A program made the position numbers and the translations under genes. A model generated the notes under the pieces. It saw only the letters and a program-made list of their open reading frames with translations, made no database searches and was not told where the DNA came from. 64,000 nt of DNA from Sphingomonadales bacterium UBA2683 (GTDB taxonomy: Bacteria > Pseudomonadota > Alphaproteobacteria > Sphingomonadales > Sphingomonadaceae), in NCBI GenBank assembly GCA_002354635.1, contig DELZ01000001.1, positions 170,983 through 234,982 on the forward strand, given 5' to 3'. Positions 41,740 through 52,609 of this stretch are shown here, piece by piece. Within the stretch, counting starts at the first letter, position 1. Each line of letters begins with the position of its first letter.

Positions 41740-43281
41740 ATGAACCGCATTCTAGCGCTATTTCTTTTGATTGCTGGCTCTCTGCTGGCCGGTCCTGCCC
41801 AGGCTGATCCGACCGATATCAGTGCTGCCAGCCGATCCGTTGTAAGGGTTGTGTTGGCCGCGAAAGACGGCAGCAAGGTTGCCTTCGTCGGCCACGGCAG
41901 CGGTTTCGTGGTGGCACCGGACAAGATCGTTACCAACGCCCATGTGGTCGAAATCGCGCGACAGGAACCTTCGGTCGTTATCGGTATTATCCCGTCGCAG
42001 GGCGGAACCAGCTACGGCGGACGAATCCTGGCTTATTCACCCGGCAACGATCTTGCTCTCATCCAGGTGCTGGACGGCGGACGGCTGCCGCCGATGACAA
42101 TATTTGGCGGTCCGGTCGACGATGGGGCTGATGTGGTGGCGATCGGCTACCCCGGGTCGGTGGACCGGGCGCAAGGTCTCGATCTGGATGACCTGATCAA
42201 CCCGATGTCACCGGTCAAGACCACCGGCACAGTTTCGGGTGGTCGCACGACCAAGCAATTTGACACGCTGCTCCACACCGCACCGATTGCGTCGGGCAAC
42301 AGCGGTGGGCCGCTGATCGACAATTGCGGCCGTGTGCTGGGCGCGAACAGCTTCGGCTCGATCAGCGATGGCAATGATGCAGAATTCGGGTTTGCGGTCT
42401 CTGCCCGGGAAATATTGAGCTTTCTGCGCAAGGCAGGCGTGACGGTCGGCGCGACAGCAACCCCCTGCCGTTCGGCGGCGGAGATAAGCGAGCAGGAGCG
42501 GCGCCGTGAAGCCGCGGCACGCGCCCAAGTGGCCGCCGCAAAGGCCGCGGAATCGGAGAAGCGCGAACGGGCCGAGAGCAAGTTGCGAACAACAATATCG
42601 CAGGATATTATCGGCGAGCGGGAAAATCGGATAGCCCTGGCCGCGCTGATGCTGGCGCTGTCGTTACTGGCCACTGGTGGTGCGACCGTCCTTATCATTC
42701 AGGGCAAGCGCACCCCGGGCATTGGTACGGCGGGAGGCGCGGGCATCCTGTTGCTCGGTGCGGTCATAGTCTTCCTGTCGCGTCCGGATTTCAGCGAGAT
42801 TGATGACCGAGTTGCCGCCGCGATGAACGACAAGACAGCACCGGGTGGTTCACCACCGACAAGCGTGGCCTCGTCGGGCAAATATCAATGCAGTATCAAC
42901 CCCCAGCGCAGCCGGATCACTGTGTCACAACAGGATGAATTGCTGCTCGACTGGGCCGAAGGCGGCTGCGTCAACGACCGCACCCAATATGGCCGCGATG
43001 GTGCCAAATGGTCGCGGATATTCGTCCCCAATCAGGAGCAGACGGTTACGATCAGCAGCTTCCAACCGGACAGTTCCGAATTTACCGAGGAACGCTATCT
43101 GATGGGGCTGGACGCCATGACCAAGGCACGGGCAATCCGCGCCCAATATGGCAACAAGGCCTGTACCACCGACATCAAGGCGCTGACCGATATCGAGAAT
43201 ATGGTCAAGGCGATCAGAGCGGAGCTCCCGGGCCAGGCGAACGAGAGGCTGGTGTACGAGTGCAAGAGAGTTGCGGACTGA
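41740..43281 (+). CDS. Trypsin-like serine protease with transmembrane pair
   Basis: 513 residues. A signal peptide leads to an S1C-type protease domain with the triad H in TNAHVV, D in GNDLALIQ, and S in SGNSGGPL. After residue ~250 comes a charged, alanine-rich coiled coil (EISEQERRREAAARAQVAAAKAAESEKRERAESK), two membrane segments (ALMLALSLLATGGATVLI and GAGILLLGAVIVFL, ~305-350), and a C-terminal domain of ~150 residues with cysteines. No PDZ domain is visible. The layout suggests an envelope protease tied to the inner membrane. Substrate unknown. Confidence 0.82.
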   Translation: MNRILALFLLIAGSLLAGPAQADPTDISAASRSVVRVVLAAKDGSKVAFVGHGSGFVVAPDKIVTNAHVVEIARQEPSVVIGIIPSQGGTSYGGRILAYSPGNDLALIQVLDGGRLPPMTIFGGPVDDGADVVAIGYPGSVDRAQGLDLDDLINPMSPVKTTGTVSGGRTTKQFDTLLHTAPIASGNSGGPLIDNCGRVLGANSFGSISDGNDAEFGFAVSAREILSFLRKAGVTVGATATPCRSAAEISEQERRREAAARAQVAAAKAAESEKRERAESKLRTTISQDIIGERENRIALAALMLALSLLATGGATVLIIQGKRTPGIGTAGGAGILLLGAVIVFLSRPDFSEIDDRVAAAMNDKTAPGGSPPTSVASSGKYQCSINPQRSRITVSQQDELLLDWAEGGCVNDRTQYGRDGAKWSRIFVPNQEQTVTISSFQPDSSEFTEERYLMGLDAMTKARAIRAQYGNKACTTDIKALTDIENMVKAIRAELPGQANERLVYECKRVAD

Positions 43282-43542
43282 ATGAGATTGCCTCGCGGCG
43301 CGTTCGCGGAGACCGATATTCATAAAATTTGGTTTCAGTTTAAGTGTTAAAAACATCACTGTCGCCAGCAAAAGCTCCGGCGCTTGCGAAACCGGATTGA
43401 CCGCTGTGCAAAACTTGTATCTTCCTTAACCCACGGACCGGAGTCTGTCCGGGCGATTTTGCTCAAGACACGATCCGCATTTCTATAAAATATATTTGTT
43501 TGGTTTTGGTTTTTTCGGTCTTTTACTCGGGGGGGTTAAGCT

Positions 43543-46500
43543 ATGACACGAATCCGCAATATTTCTGCGCTTTTGCTCGGCACAACGGCGCTGATCAGCA
43601 CCAATTGCGCCTTTGCACAAACCAATGATGGAACCACTGACGACGAGAATATCATCGTTGTTACCGGTAGCCAGATTCAGGGTGCAAAAATCAATGACGT
43701 TCTGCCTGTAACGGTTCTCGACGAACAAGCGATCGAGGCCACCGGCGCGGCTTCCGGGGAGGAACTTTTTGCGGCTATCCCGCAGGTCGGGACGACAGCC
43801 TTTAACGAACAGAATACCACTGGCGGCGTGAATGGTGCGCGCGGCGATATTGCGTCGATCAATCTGCGCGACCTTGGCACGGGCAATACATTGCTGCTGA
43901 TCAACGGACGGCGGATGAATCTGCATCCCGGTTTCCAGACCGAATTGCTGGTTCCGGTGGTCTCTCCGGACACGAATGAAATTCCGCCCGGCAGCGTCAA
44001 GCGGCTCGAAATATTGCGTGATGGCGCCTCTGCTGTTTACGGCGCAGACGCGGTTGCCGGTGTTGTGAACACCATTTTGAAGGGCAAGATGACGGGCGGC
44101 TTTATCGAAGCCGACTGGCGCGCATCGGACGGGACGAGTCTCTACAGCACCAGTATTTCTGGCGGCTACGGTTTTGATTTCGCGGAAGGCCGTGCCAATA
44201 TTACCGTTTATGGCAGCTATTTTCATGAGAATGGCGCGCCGGTAACGATCCGTGATTATGCCGCGTTTGATGATCGCAGAGCATTGTTGGCCGGAACGCC
44301 GTTTGAAAACGACGCTTCGTTCAACAATCGTTCGACCAGTTCGCCCTACGGCCAGTTCGATATCCAGGCCCCGTCATCGCGGACGCCGATCGGCGACGAC
44401 GATTTCTATTTGCAACCTTCGACTTTCCCAGGCTGCCGTCTGGATTTCGGCAACGGCATTTGCGCCCGCAATGGCACGACGCCGGCAACCGATGTTCGCT
44501 ACAATACCAATTTCGGCGTCGATCTGTTTTCGCAGAAAGACCGCTACAACGCCGCACTGCTGTTTAACTATGAATTAAGCGACTCCGTCGAATTTTACCT
44601 GGAAAGCAGCTATTACCGGTCGGAGAGCCGCCGCGCGAATGAAGCGAGCGCCCTGCTTTCGGCCGTTCCGGTGGGAATTTCACGCACCGCCTATTATAAT
44701 CCGTTCGGTCCCGTTGGCAGTCCTAACCGTCTTCCCGGTACCACAATCGCCGCTGGCGGTGCTGATGTCATCATGGAGCGCATGCGCTTTGTTGATGTTG
44801 GCACCCGCGATGTTTCGGTCAACAAGGACAGCTACCGCATTGTAGCCGGCCTGAAAGGCAATTTTGGCGAATGGGATTTTGATACCGGCTTTGTATATTC
44901 GCAGGCCAACAGTACCGATCTCACACGCGGCCGGATTTCGCTGACCAAGCTGCAGGATGTTATCAACCGCACGACGCCGGACGCATATAATCCGTTCAAC
45001 GGCGGCTGTATCGAAAACCAGGGGACGGGACCCAACAACGGCGATTGCACCCCGAACCCGCAATCGGTGATTGATGACATCACCATCGATGTATTCCGCA
45101 AGGGTGAAACTACCCTGGCATTGGCGGACTTCAAGGTGTCACGCGACAATCTGTTCACGCTTCCGGGTGGTGATGTCGGTATTGCGACCGGTGTCGAATT
45201 CCGACGCGAGACCTTCAGGGATGACCGCGATCCCCGGCTTGACGGCACGATTACCTTCACCGACAGTGTCACCGGCGATTTCAATGGCAGCGATGTTGTC
45301 GGTTCCAGCCCGTCTCCGGACACCAGTGGCCGTCGCGATGTTTTCTCGGCCTTTGCGGAAGCCTTCATTCCTCTGGTTTCGGAAGACATGAACATCCCGC
45401 TGATCCGCGAACTGAATGTTCAGATTGCTGGCCGAATGGAGCATTTCAAGGATATCGACGAAACGGCGATCGTCCCGCGGGCAGCCGCGTCGTGGACGCC
45501 GTTGCCCGGTATCATCCTGCGGGGAGCCTGGTCCAAGGGCTTTCGCGCGCCAAATCTGGTACAGGTCAATGATGCCGGAACCACACGGTCCAACACCCGT
45601 GACGATTTCGTGACCTGCCAGGCGCAGGTGGAGAAGGGGATCATCGCAAACCTCGGTGCATGTAGCGGGACCGGCACCGTCAGTTTCCGGTCCGGAACGG
45701 ACACTCTCAATCCCGAAAAGACGGAGAGCATCAATCTGGGCGTGGTCCTAGAACCGGAATTCATTCCCGGCTTGACCCTGACCGCCGATTATTGGCGCGT
45801 CAAACAACGGGGCATTGTGGGTGTTTTCGGCGATGACAATGCGATTGCACTCGACTTGTTGCGCCGCCAGAATGGTAGCACCAATCCAAATGTTCAGCGC
45901 AATGCTCCGGATGCAGACGCGATTGCCCTGTTCACCGGTACCAGCCTGACTCCTGCTGGCAGTATCATTCAGGTACTCGATCCCTATCTCAATCTCGACA
46001 GCCGTGTCTCGAAAGGCTGGGATTTCGGTCTGTTCTACAACGTACCTGAATTTGGCATAGGGGATATTCGCCTGCGGCTGAATGCAGCACGGCTGCAATC
46101 CTTTGTCCAGTCTGCCGGCCCGGACGGGCAGGAATTGCTGGACGCCATTGCGGCAGGCACCTTGCCTACCGACGTCGGTGTTGGCGGATTGGGCGAATTG
46201 CTGGAAATCGAAGGGCGTCCAAAATGGCGGCTGAGCGGTTCGGTGAGCTGGGGCAGCGGTCCGGTGGATGTTACCCTGTTCGGGAAATATATCGGCAAGG
46301 TATATGATACGAGTGTCACCCGGGACGTGCTGATCGTTTCCGACAATCCCAATGCGAACTTCTACCAGGTCAGCGACCAGTTCACGATGAACATGTCGGT
46401 CAGCTATACGATCAACAACGATACCGCCCTGGACGGAACCCGTCTGAAATTTGGCGTGAACAATCTGTTTAACGAGGATCCGCCGCTTGCCGATGAATCC

Positions 46501-46572
46501 TATGGTTATTTCAGCGAATTACACAGCGCGCGTGGACGACAGTTTGTTGTGGAACTCCGCAAGAAATTCTAA
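43543..46572 (+). CDS. TonB-dependent receptor (large, 1009 residues)
   Basis: Signal peptide (ending NCAFAQ), TonB-box-like ENIIVVTGSQIQG, plug domain with LRDLGTGNTLLLINGRRM and VKRLEILRDGASAVYGADAVAGVVN, and a large barrel ending VVELRKKF. The plug pattern (GTGNTLLLINGRR, DGASAVYGADA) is that of the peptide/carbohydrate type receptors of sphingomonads and Xanthomonas, unlike the one at 4714. A run of seven G precedes the start as ribosome site. The 261 bases upstream are AT-rich near 43485 but I see no clear operator. It lies before an M14 carboxypeptidase, which may process its ligand. Confidence 0.92.
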   Translation: MTRIRNISALLLGTTALISTNCAFAQTNDGTTDDENIIVVTGSQIQGAKINDVLPVTVLDEQAIEATGAASGEELFAAIPQVGTTAFNEQNTTGGVNGARGDIASINLRDLGTGNTLLLINGRRMNLHPGFQTELLVPVVSPDTNEIPPGSVKRLEILRDGASAVYGADAVAGVVNTILKGKMTGGFIEADWRASDGTSLYSTSISGGYGFDFAEGRANITVYGSYFHENGAPVTIRDYAAFDDRRALLAGTPFENDASFNNRSTSSPYGQFDIQAPSSRTPIGDDDFYLQPSTFPGCRLDFGNGICARNGTTPATDVRYNTNFGVDLFSQKDRYNAALLFNYELSDSVEFYLESSYYRSESRRANEASALLSAVPVGISRTAYYNPFGPVGSPNRLPGTTIAAGGADVIMERMRFVDVGTRDVSVNKDSYRIVAGLKGNFGEWDFDTGFVYSQANSTDLTRGRISLTKLQDVINRTTPDAYNPFNGGCIENQGTGPNNGDCTPNPQSVIDDITIDVFRKGETTLALADFKVSRDNLFTLPGGDVGIATGVEFRRETFRDDRDPRLDGTITFTDSVTGDFNGSDVVGSSPSPDTSGRRDVFSAFAEAFIPLVSEDMNIPLIRELNVQIAGRMEHFKDIDETAIVPRAAASWTPLPGIILRGAWSKGFRAPNLVQVNDAGTTRSNTRDDFVTCQAQVEKGIIANLGACSGTGTVSFRSGTDTLNPEKTESINLGVVLEPEFIPGLTLTADYWRVKQRGIVGVFGDDNAIALDLLRRQNGSTNPNVQRNAPDADAIALFTGTSLTPAGSIIQVLDPYLNLDSRVSKGWDFGLFYNVPEFGIGDIRLRLNAARLQSFVQSAGPDGQELLDAIAAGTLPTDVGVGGLGELLEIEGRPKWRLSGSVSWGSGPVDVTLFGKYIGKVYDTSVTRDVLIVSDNPNANFYQVSDQFTMNMSVSYTINNDTALDGTRLKFGVNNLFNEDPPLADESYGYFSELHSARGRQFVVELRKKF

Positions 46573-46582
46573 ACGAAATCGC

Positions 46583-46614
46583 GGGAGGCGCTTTGACGAA
46601 ACATCGCGCCTCCC
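46583..46614 (+). terminator. Hairpin after the TonB receptor gene
   Basis: A perfect 9 bp stem GGGAGGCGC (46583-46591) / GCGCCTCCC (46606-46614) with a 14-base loop, ten bases after the stop codon. No T run follows (ACAAATG), so it may weaken rather than end transcription into the carboxypeptidase gene. Confidence 0.5.
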
Positions 46615-46638
46615 ACAAATGAGGAAGGGACGGGAACA

Positions 46639-47871
46639 ATAAAAGGTCGGACTGCCATCGGACGCCATTCCTGGTTCCTCGTATCGCTTGTCGCCGTCGC
46701 CGGCTGTGCCACAATCCGCGACCAGCCCGAGGCGATCGTCGAACAAGGACGATGCGAGACAGACCGTGTTACAATCGACACGGATTTCCCAACCGGCAAT
46801 TTCGCTTCCTGTGAAGCGACAGGGGCAGATCGGGTCACGATCAAGATTGCACCCGAGGACGCTCCGCCGATCAACTGCAGCGCCTGGTATGCCTTTCGGC
46901 TCAATCCGCGGAATGCAGGCATAATCACAATCAAGCTGGATTACGAATTTTGCGGGCATCGCTATTGGCCGAAAACAAGCGCAGATGGCCAGACCTGGAC
47001 TTCAGTGAAACCGGACGCCGTCGTCATTTCCGAGGTTGACGGTGTAAGACAGGCAAAAATTACATTGCAGCATGGCAAGACGCCATTGTTCGTCGCTGGT
47101 CAGGAAATTGTCGCGCCATCGGATTATCAGACATGGATCGCCAAGGTCTCGCAATCTCCGGACGTGGAACAGCGGGTGCTTGGCCAGTCGCTGGAAGCGC
47201 GCAATATTCCGGCCATGACGATCAAGGCGCCCGGCACCCAGCCGCGCGAGCAGATCGTCCTGATTGGCCGACAGCATCCTCCGGAAATTACCGGCGCGCT
47301 GGCCCTATTTCCTTTTGTCGAGACATTATTGTCGGATGAACCAGTCGCCATTCGCTTCCGCAAGCGGTTTGAAACCATTGTTGTTCCGATACTGAATCCG
47401 GACGGTGTCGTGCGCGGGCATTGGCGGCACAGCACCGGACACAAGGACCTCAATCGTGACTGGGGCCCGTTCACCCAGCCGGAAACCCGGCTGATGGGTC
47501 ACTTGCTGGAAGAGATTGCAGCGGCCCCGGCCCGGGACCTGCGCTTGTTCATCGACTTTCATTCCACCCAGAAGGATGTGTTCTACACCATTCCTGATGA
47601 CTATCCGACCAACCCGCCGCTGTTCATCAAGAACTGGCTGGCCCGGCTTTCGGCGGCAATGCCTGATTATGCAATCCATCGCGATGCCAATCACAATCTC
47701 GACCAGCCCAATTCAAAAAATCATGTCTATGGAAAATATCGGGTGCCAACGGTAACCTTTGAAATCGGCGATGAAACCGATCGGCCGTTGATTGCACGTA
47801 TCGGCCGGGAAGCGGCATTGGCAATGATGGATGAGCTTCTGGCAACCGAACCGGATTTGACAGCGAAATAG
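46639..47871 (+). CDS. M14 carboxypeptidase, cytosolic-carboxypeptidase-like lipoprotein; abnormal start
   Basis: The open frame runs from a stop at 46594 to 47871. Its N-terminal part encodes KGRTAIGRHSWFLVSLVAVAGC, a plain lipoprotein signal, but there is no ATG, GTG or TTG before it; the only candidate is ATA at 46639. An ATG at 46619 lies in a different frame and reaches a stop after seven codons (MRKGREQ), as if one base had been lost. The mature protein has an N-terminal beta domain (INCSAWYAFRLNPRNAGII) typical of cytosolic carboxypeptidases, then the M14 zinc site H213-PP-E216 and H308 (DFHST), the substrate motif NPDGVVRGHWR, and glutamate 375. It could remove terminal residues from peptides. 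A GTG at 47005 would cut off the first domain. Confidence 0.7.
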   Translation: MKGRTAIGRHSWFLVSLVAVAGCATIRDQPEAIVEQGRCETDRVTIDTDFPTGNFASCEATGADRVTIKIAPEDAPPINCSAWYAFRLNPRNAGIITIKLDYEFCGHRYWPKTSADGQTWTSVKPDAVVISEVDGVRQAKITLQHGKTPLFVAGQEIVAPSDYQTWIAKVSQSPDVEQRVLGQSLEARNIPAMTIKAPGTQPREQIVLIGRQHPPEITGALALFPFVETLLSDEPVAIRFRKRFETIVVPILNPDGVVRGHWRHSTGHKDLNRDWGPFTQPETRLMGHLLEEIAAAPARDLRLFIDFHSTQKDVFYTIPDDYPTNPPLFIKNWLARLSAAMPDYAIHRDANHNLDQPNSKNHVYGKYRVPTVTFEIGDETDRPLIARIGREAALAMMDELLATEPDLTAK

Positions 47872-47910
47872 CCGCATCATCGATTGCCGGCCGTCGATCC
47901 AGCCGGACTG

Positions 47911-48669
47911 TCAATAGTCGGGCTCCTCTCCCCGCAAGACCCGCTCGGTCTGCTCACCAAGCCATTTCATAGCCGCTGCCCAGGGCTGGTGACCGTGACT
48001 GATACGGGCAACACCCAGGCGGGCGAGTTCTGCATGACCGGGCCCGTCCGGGGAGCGGAGGACATTGACCGGCAAGGGAGAATCATCGCAAATTGCCCTT
48101 ATGCAGCCGGCATCGCTCAGGAAGGGCACAAACAGACTCCCCGCCCCGGCATCCGCATAGATTCTTGCCCGCTCCAGCACCTGCTCCACCAAGGCGCCGC
48201 CATCTACCTCTGCTGATCGACCGCGAAACACATCGCAGCGGGCGTTTACCCAAAGTCCGGTCGAGACAGCCGCGGCCAGGCGTTCGGCGTAAATATCCGG
48301 TGCAAGCAAACGGTCTTCTCCGGGCATGCGGTCTTCCATGTTGATGCCGCTTGCACCCGCATCACGGGCGCGTTGCACCGACCGGCGAACCTGCGCCGCA
48401 TCCTGTCCATATCCGGCTTCCAGATCGATACTCACCGGCAAATCGGTGACCGCAATGATATGTTCGAGACTGGCAATCGCAGCATCCAGCGAAAAGGCCT
48501 CCCCGTCCGCGATCCCCTGCGCACCAGCGACGCCATAGCTGCCCGTCGCCAGAGCTTTGGCGCCCGCCGCTGCCACCGCCCGGGCGCTGCCAGCGTCCCA
48601 GATATTGACCAGAACGAGCGGGTCGCCCGGGATATGAAGGTTGCCAAAGGTCTCGATTTTATCGTTCAT
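47911..48669 (-). CDS. Isocitrate lyase/PEP mutase-family protein
   Basis: 252 residues from the ATG at 48669. The TIM-barrel marks are visible: LVLVNIWDAGSARAVAAAGAKALATGSYGVAGAQG, LPVSIDLEAGYG (metal-binding region), GASGINMEDR, and AVSTGLWVNARCDVF. The family cleaves or rearranges C-C or C-P bonds in 2-methylisocitrate, oxaloacetate or phosphonates; the exact reaction is not clear. It overlaps the end of ada by four bases and follows it in one unit. Confidence 0.87.
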   Translation of the reverse strand: MNDKIETFGNLHIPGDPLVLVNIWDAGSARAVAAAGAKALATGSYGVAGAQGIADGEAFSLDAAIASLEHIIAVTDLPVSIDLEAGYGQDAAQVRRSVQRARDAGASGINMEDRMPGEDRLLAPDIYAERLAAAVSTGLWVNARCDVFRGRSAEVDGGALVEQVLERARIYADAGAGSLFVPFLSDAGCIRAICDDSPLPVNVLRSPDGPGHAELARLGVARISHGHQPWAAAMKWLGEQTERVLRGEEPDY

Positions 48670-49691
48670 GTCTCTTCCCTTTCCAGCAACTGGCGCTTGA
48701 TCTCCAGACCATAGGCATAGCCGCCCATTGTGCCATCGCTGCGCACAACCCGATGACAAGGAATCAGAACCGCAACATTATTGGCACCATTGGCGCTGCC
48801 CACTGCGCGCACCGCCCGAGGCTTGCCTATGGCAGCAGCGATATCGGCGTAGCTGCGGGTTTCGCCTTCAGGAATTTTGCGCAATTCCTGCCAAACGGCT
48901 TCCTGAAAGGCAGTGCCCTGCACATCGAGCGGAATATTGTGCGGGCGACCCGGCGCTTCGACCTGCGCGACCACCTGGTCCAGCAGCATCTGAAAATCAT
49001 CCCCGCCCTGTTGCAGTTGCGCCTTCGGGAAGCGTTCGTGCAATTTTTCTTCGCTCTCGTTGAAGGACAGGCAGCAGACACCCTTGTCGGTCGCGGCGAC
49101 CATCATCGGACCGAGCGTGGTTGCGATATTGGCCCAGTGCACCGTTGCCCCTGCCCCACCATTTTTCCACACGCTTGGTTTCATGCCCATTTTCCGTTCC
49201 TCGTAAAAGCGCGAAGCCGATCCATAGCCAGCATCATAAATGGCTTCGGTTACGGTCGCGCCGCTGGCCAATGCGTCTTTGACCCTTTCGGATCGCAAAG
49301 CTCTTGCATAGGCAGCCGGTGACAGACCGGTCTCGCGCTTGAAAATGCGCTGGAGATGCGCGGGCGAATATCCGGTCAGATCGCCCAGCTCCTCCAGCCT
49401 TGGTGCGCGCTCGGCTGTACGAATTGCATCGATAACAGCTTTGACCGCCGCCTCGTCGCGCGCCACGTCATTGGGGCGGCAGCGCAGACAGGCCCGCAGA
49501 CCGGCTGCTTCCGCCTGTTCGGCCGTCGCAAAGAAGCGTACATTCTCACGCTTGGGATGGCGGGCGGCACAGGAAGGGCGACAATAGATTCCGGTGCTCA
49601 GCACGCCGGTGACGAATTTTCCGTCAAAGGAGCGGTCGCGCGACCGCACCGCCACCCAGGCCTGTTCGCTGTCCACTATTTCGGGGCTCAT
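48666..49691 (-). CDS. ada: Ada: methyl-phosphotriester/O6-alkylguanine methyltransferase and regulator
   Basis: 341 residues with all three modules. N-terminal zinc domain with four cysteines: GIYCRPSCAARHPKRENV and GLRACLRCRPN. A central AraC-type helix-turn-helix (LTGYSPAHLQRIFKRETGLSPAAYARALR). C-terminal methyltransferase domain with GTAFQEAVWQELRKIPEGET and the acceptor IPCHRVV. The methylated protein activates its own operon. It stands between the DUF1203 gene (upstream) and the PEP mutase-like gene (downstream), overlapping both by four bases. Confidence 0.96.
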   Translation of the reverse strand: MSPEIVDSEQAWVAVRSRDRSFDGKFVTGVLSTGIYCRPSCAARHPKRENVRFFATAEQAEAAGLRACLRCRPNDVARDEAAVKAVIDAIRTAERAPRLEELGDLTGYSPAHLQRIFKRETGLSPAAYARALRSERVKDALASGATVTEAIYDAGYGSASRFYEERKMGMKPSVWKNGGAGATVHWANIATTLGPMMVAATDKGVCCLSFNESEEKLHERFPKAQLQQGGDDFQMLLDQVVAQVEAPGRPHNIPLDVQGTAFQEAVWQELRKIPEGETRSYADIAAAIGKPRAVRAVGSANGANNVAVLIPCHRVVRSDGTMGGYAYGLEIKRQLLEREET

Positions 49692-50146
49692 GTTTCAAAC
49701 CTCTCTACCCGCGCAGCGAAACATCCGTGCGCCGCATTGTGGACATCTATATAGGCAACCTCTTCCAGCTCAAACAGCTGTCGGATGATCTTGTCCGCCT
49801 CGCCCGGCATCGCCAGGCATGCGGATTTCAGCATCGCATCGGAGCCGAAGGCCCGCATGCCCAGTGAGCGGTCCGCAAATATCGGCGGAACCGCATCGGT
49901 ATATCGCGCGGCGGCTTTCGCACTGGTACGGGCAAAAATAGCATAGCCGCTGCGATAGGGCGAATCCACGTCATGCGAAATATGGTGGAACAGGAGCAAT
50001 TCTTCACCGGGTTCTGCATCTTCCAGCGTGACACGACACGGAAATCCGGGCTTGCCCGTTGCGCGAACGCGGACGGTGCCCGGCGCGTCTGCGATATCTC
50101 CAAGCTGATCCGGGCTTATCCCGGTGATGCGGTAAGTCATGCTCAT
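49688..50146 (-). CDS. DUF1203 protein
   Basis: 152 residues. YRITGISPDQLGDIADAPG, then FPCRVTLEDAEPGEELLLFHHISHDVDSPYRSGYAIFAR and the closing AHGCFAARVERFE are the DUF1203 pattern. Function unknown. It is the first gene of the ada unit, and its end overlaps ada by four bases, so it may be induced by alkylation. Start at 50146 or an ATG two codons later. Confidence 0.8.
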   Translation of the reverse strand: MSMTYRITGISPDQLGDIADAPGTVRVRATGKPGFPCRVTLEDAEPGEELLLFHHISHDVDSPYRSGYAIFARTSAKAAARYTDAVPPIFADRSLGMRAFGSDAMLKSACLAMPGEADKIIRQLFELEEVAYIDVHNAAHGCFAARVERFET

Positions 50147-50297
50147 TATCCGTCCATTGATTTATTGCCCAATAGTCGGGGAAAGCCATGTTCTGCTTCC
50201 CGTATCTTGCGGTCAAAGCAATTTATCCCCGGAGAATATCGAAAAGCACCAAAATCCGGTGTTTTACCCTTTCTCGAAAATGATTCCCAAAGCCATC

Positions 50298-50326
50298 TTG
50301 CATCGCAGCAAAATGGTTGCTAGACG
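50298..50326 (+). promoter_or_regulatory. Predicted promoter of atpHAGDC
   Basis: TTGCATC (50298-50304), 14 bases, then GCTAGACG (50319-50326). It follows the same TTG-N14-GCTAnA pattern as the xerC promoter. It leaves a leader of about 95 bases before atpH, which has an AGGGAGAAG site and a GTG start. I see no other element in the 280-base gap. Confidence 0.5.
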
Positions 50327-50426
50327 CCGCGCATCCGTGGGCGGAATCGCAGGATTTCCGGCCATTAAGCGGACCATTTCATGAACGGTTTTCAGACCCA
50401 ATCGACGGTCAGGGAGAAGCAAACGC

Positions 50427-50981
50427 GTGGATCATTCCAGCGGCATCAGGGCGAGTTTAGCGGGGCGTTACGCCACCGCACTGTTCGCGCTTGCAAAAGA
50501 AAATAACAGTATCGACGCGGTGCAAGCCAGCCTCGACACGTTGAGCGCCGCCATGGCCGAATCGGACGATCTGAGGGCGCTGACCAGCAGCCCCGTTCTG
50601 TCCCGCGAAGATGCCGGCAAGGCAATTGCAGCAACGGCCAATGCCCTCGGTCTCGACCCTTTGTCGACCAATGTGCTCGGCGTTCTCGCGGCCAATCGCC
50701 GGCTTGACCAGATACACGCGGTCATTCGCGCATTCGCGACATTGGCATCTGATCATCGCGGCCAGATTACCGCCGAAGTGACATCCGCACATCCGCTGGA
50801 TGACAAGCAGATTGATGCGCTCAAGGCGCAGCTCAAGAAACGTGTGGGAAGCGATGTTAGCGTTTCCACCGCCGTTGATTCGTCCATATTGGGCGGGCTG
50901 GTCGTGAAAATCGGCAGCCAGATGATCGACAGCTCGATTAAAACCCGTTTGAACACCCTATCGCAGGCCATGAAGGGCTAA
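50427..50981 (+). CDS. atpH: ATP synthase F1 subunit delta
   Basis: 184 residues from a GTG start. The N-terminal six-helix domain (ASLAGRYATALFALAKENNS) and the C-terminal RGQITAEVTSAHPLDDKQI and DSSILGGLVVKIGSQMIDSSIKTRLNTL are conserved. It connects F1 to the peripheral stalk. It starts the F1 operon; F0 genes are not in the window, as is normal in this class. Confidence 0.96.
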   Translation: MDHSSGIRASLAGRYATALFALAKENNSIDAVQASLDTLSAAMAESDDLRALTSSPVLSREDAGKAIAATANALGLDPLSTNVLGVLAANRRLDQIHAVIRAFATLASDHRGQITAEVTSAHPLDDKQIDALKAQLKKRVGSDVSVSTAVDSSILGGLVVKIGSQMIDSSIKTRLNTLSQAMKG

Positions 50982-50993
50982 AGGAAGATACAC

Positions 50994-52523
<1,530 letters not shown>

Positions 52524-52528
52524 ACACT

Positions 52529-52586
52529 CGTCATGCTGAACTTGTTTCAGCATCTCCCGAGATCCCGAAACAAGTTCGGGATGACG
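52529..52586 (+). repeat. Long imperfect palindrome between atpA and atpG
   Basis: CGTCATGCTGAACTTGTTTC (left arm, running into AGCATC) pairs with GATCCCGAAACAAGTTCGGG (right arm, then ATGACG). Each arm is about 26 bases with four or so mismatches around a short centre (TCCCGA). It starts five bases after atpA and ends 23 before atpG. It resembles mobile palindromic units of sphingomonads. Confidence 0.75.
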
Positions 52587-52609
52587 AAGATTGGAGTATG
52601 TGACTAGCT

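Noticed and set aside
40320..41936. A 538-codon frame on the minus strand
   Set aside because: Antisense to priA, with no recognisable motif; the priA helicase motifs settle the coding strand.
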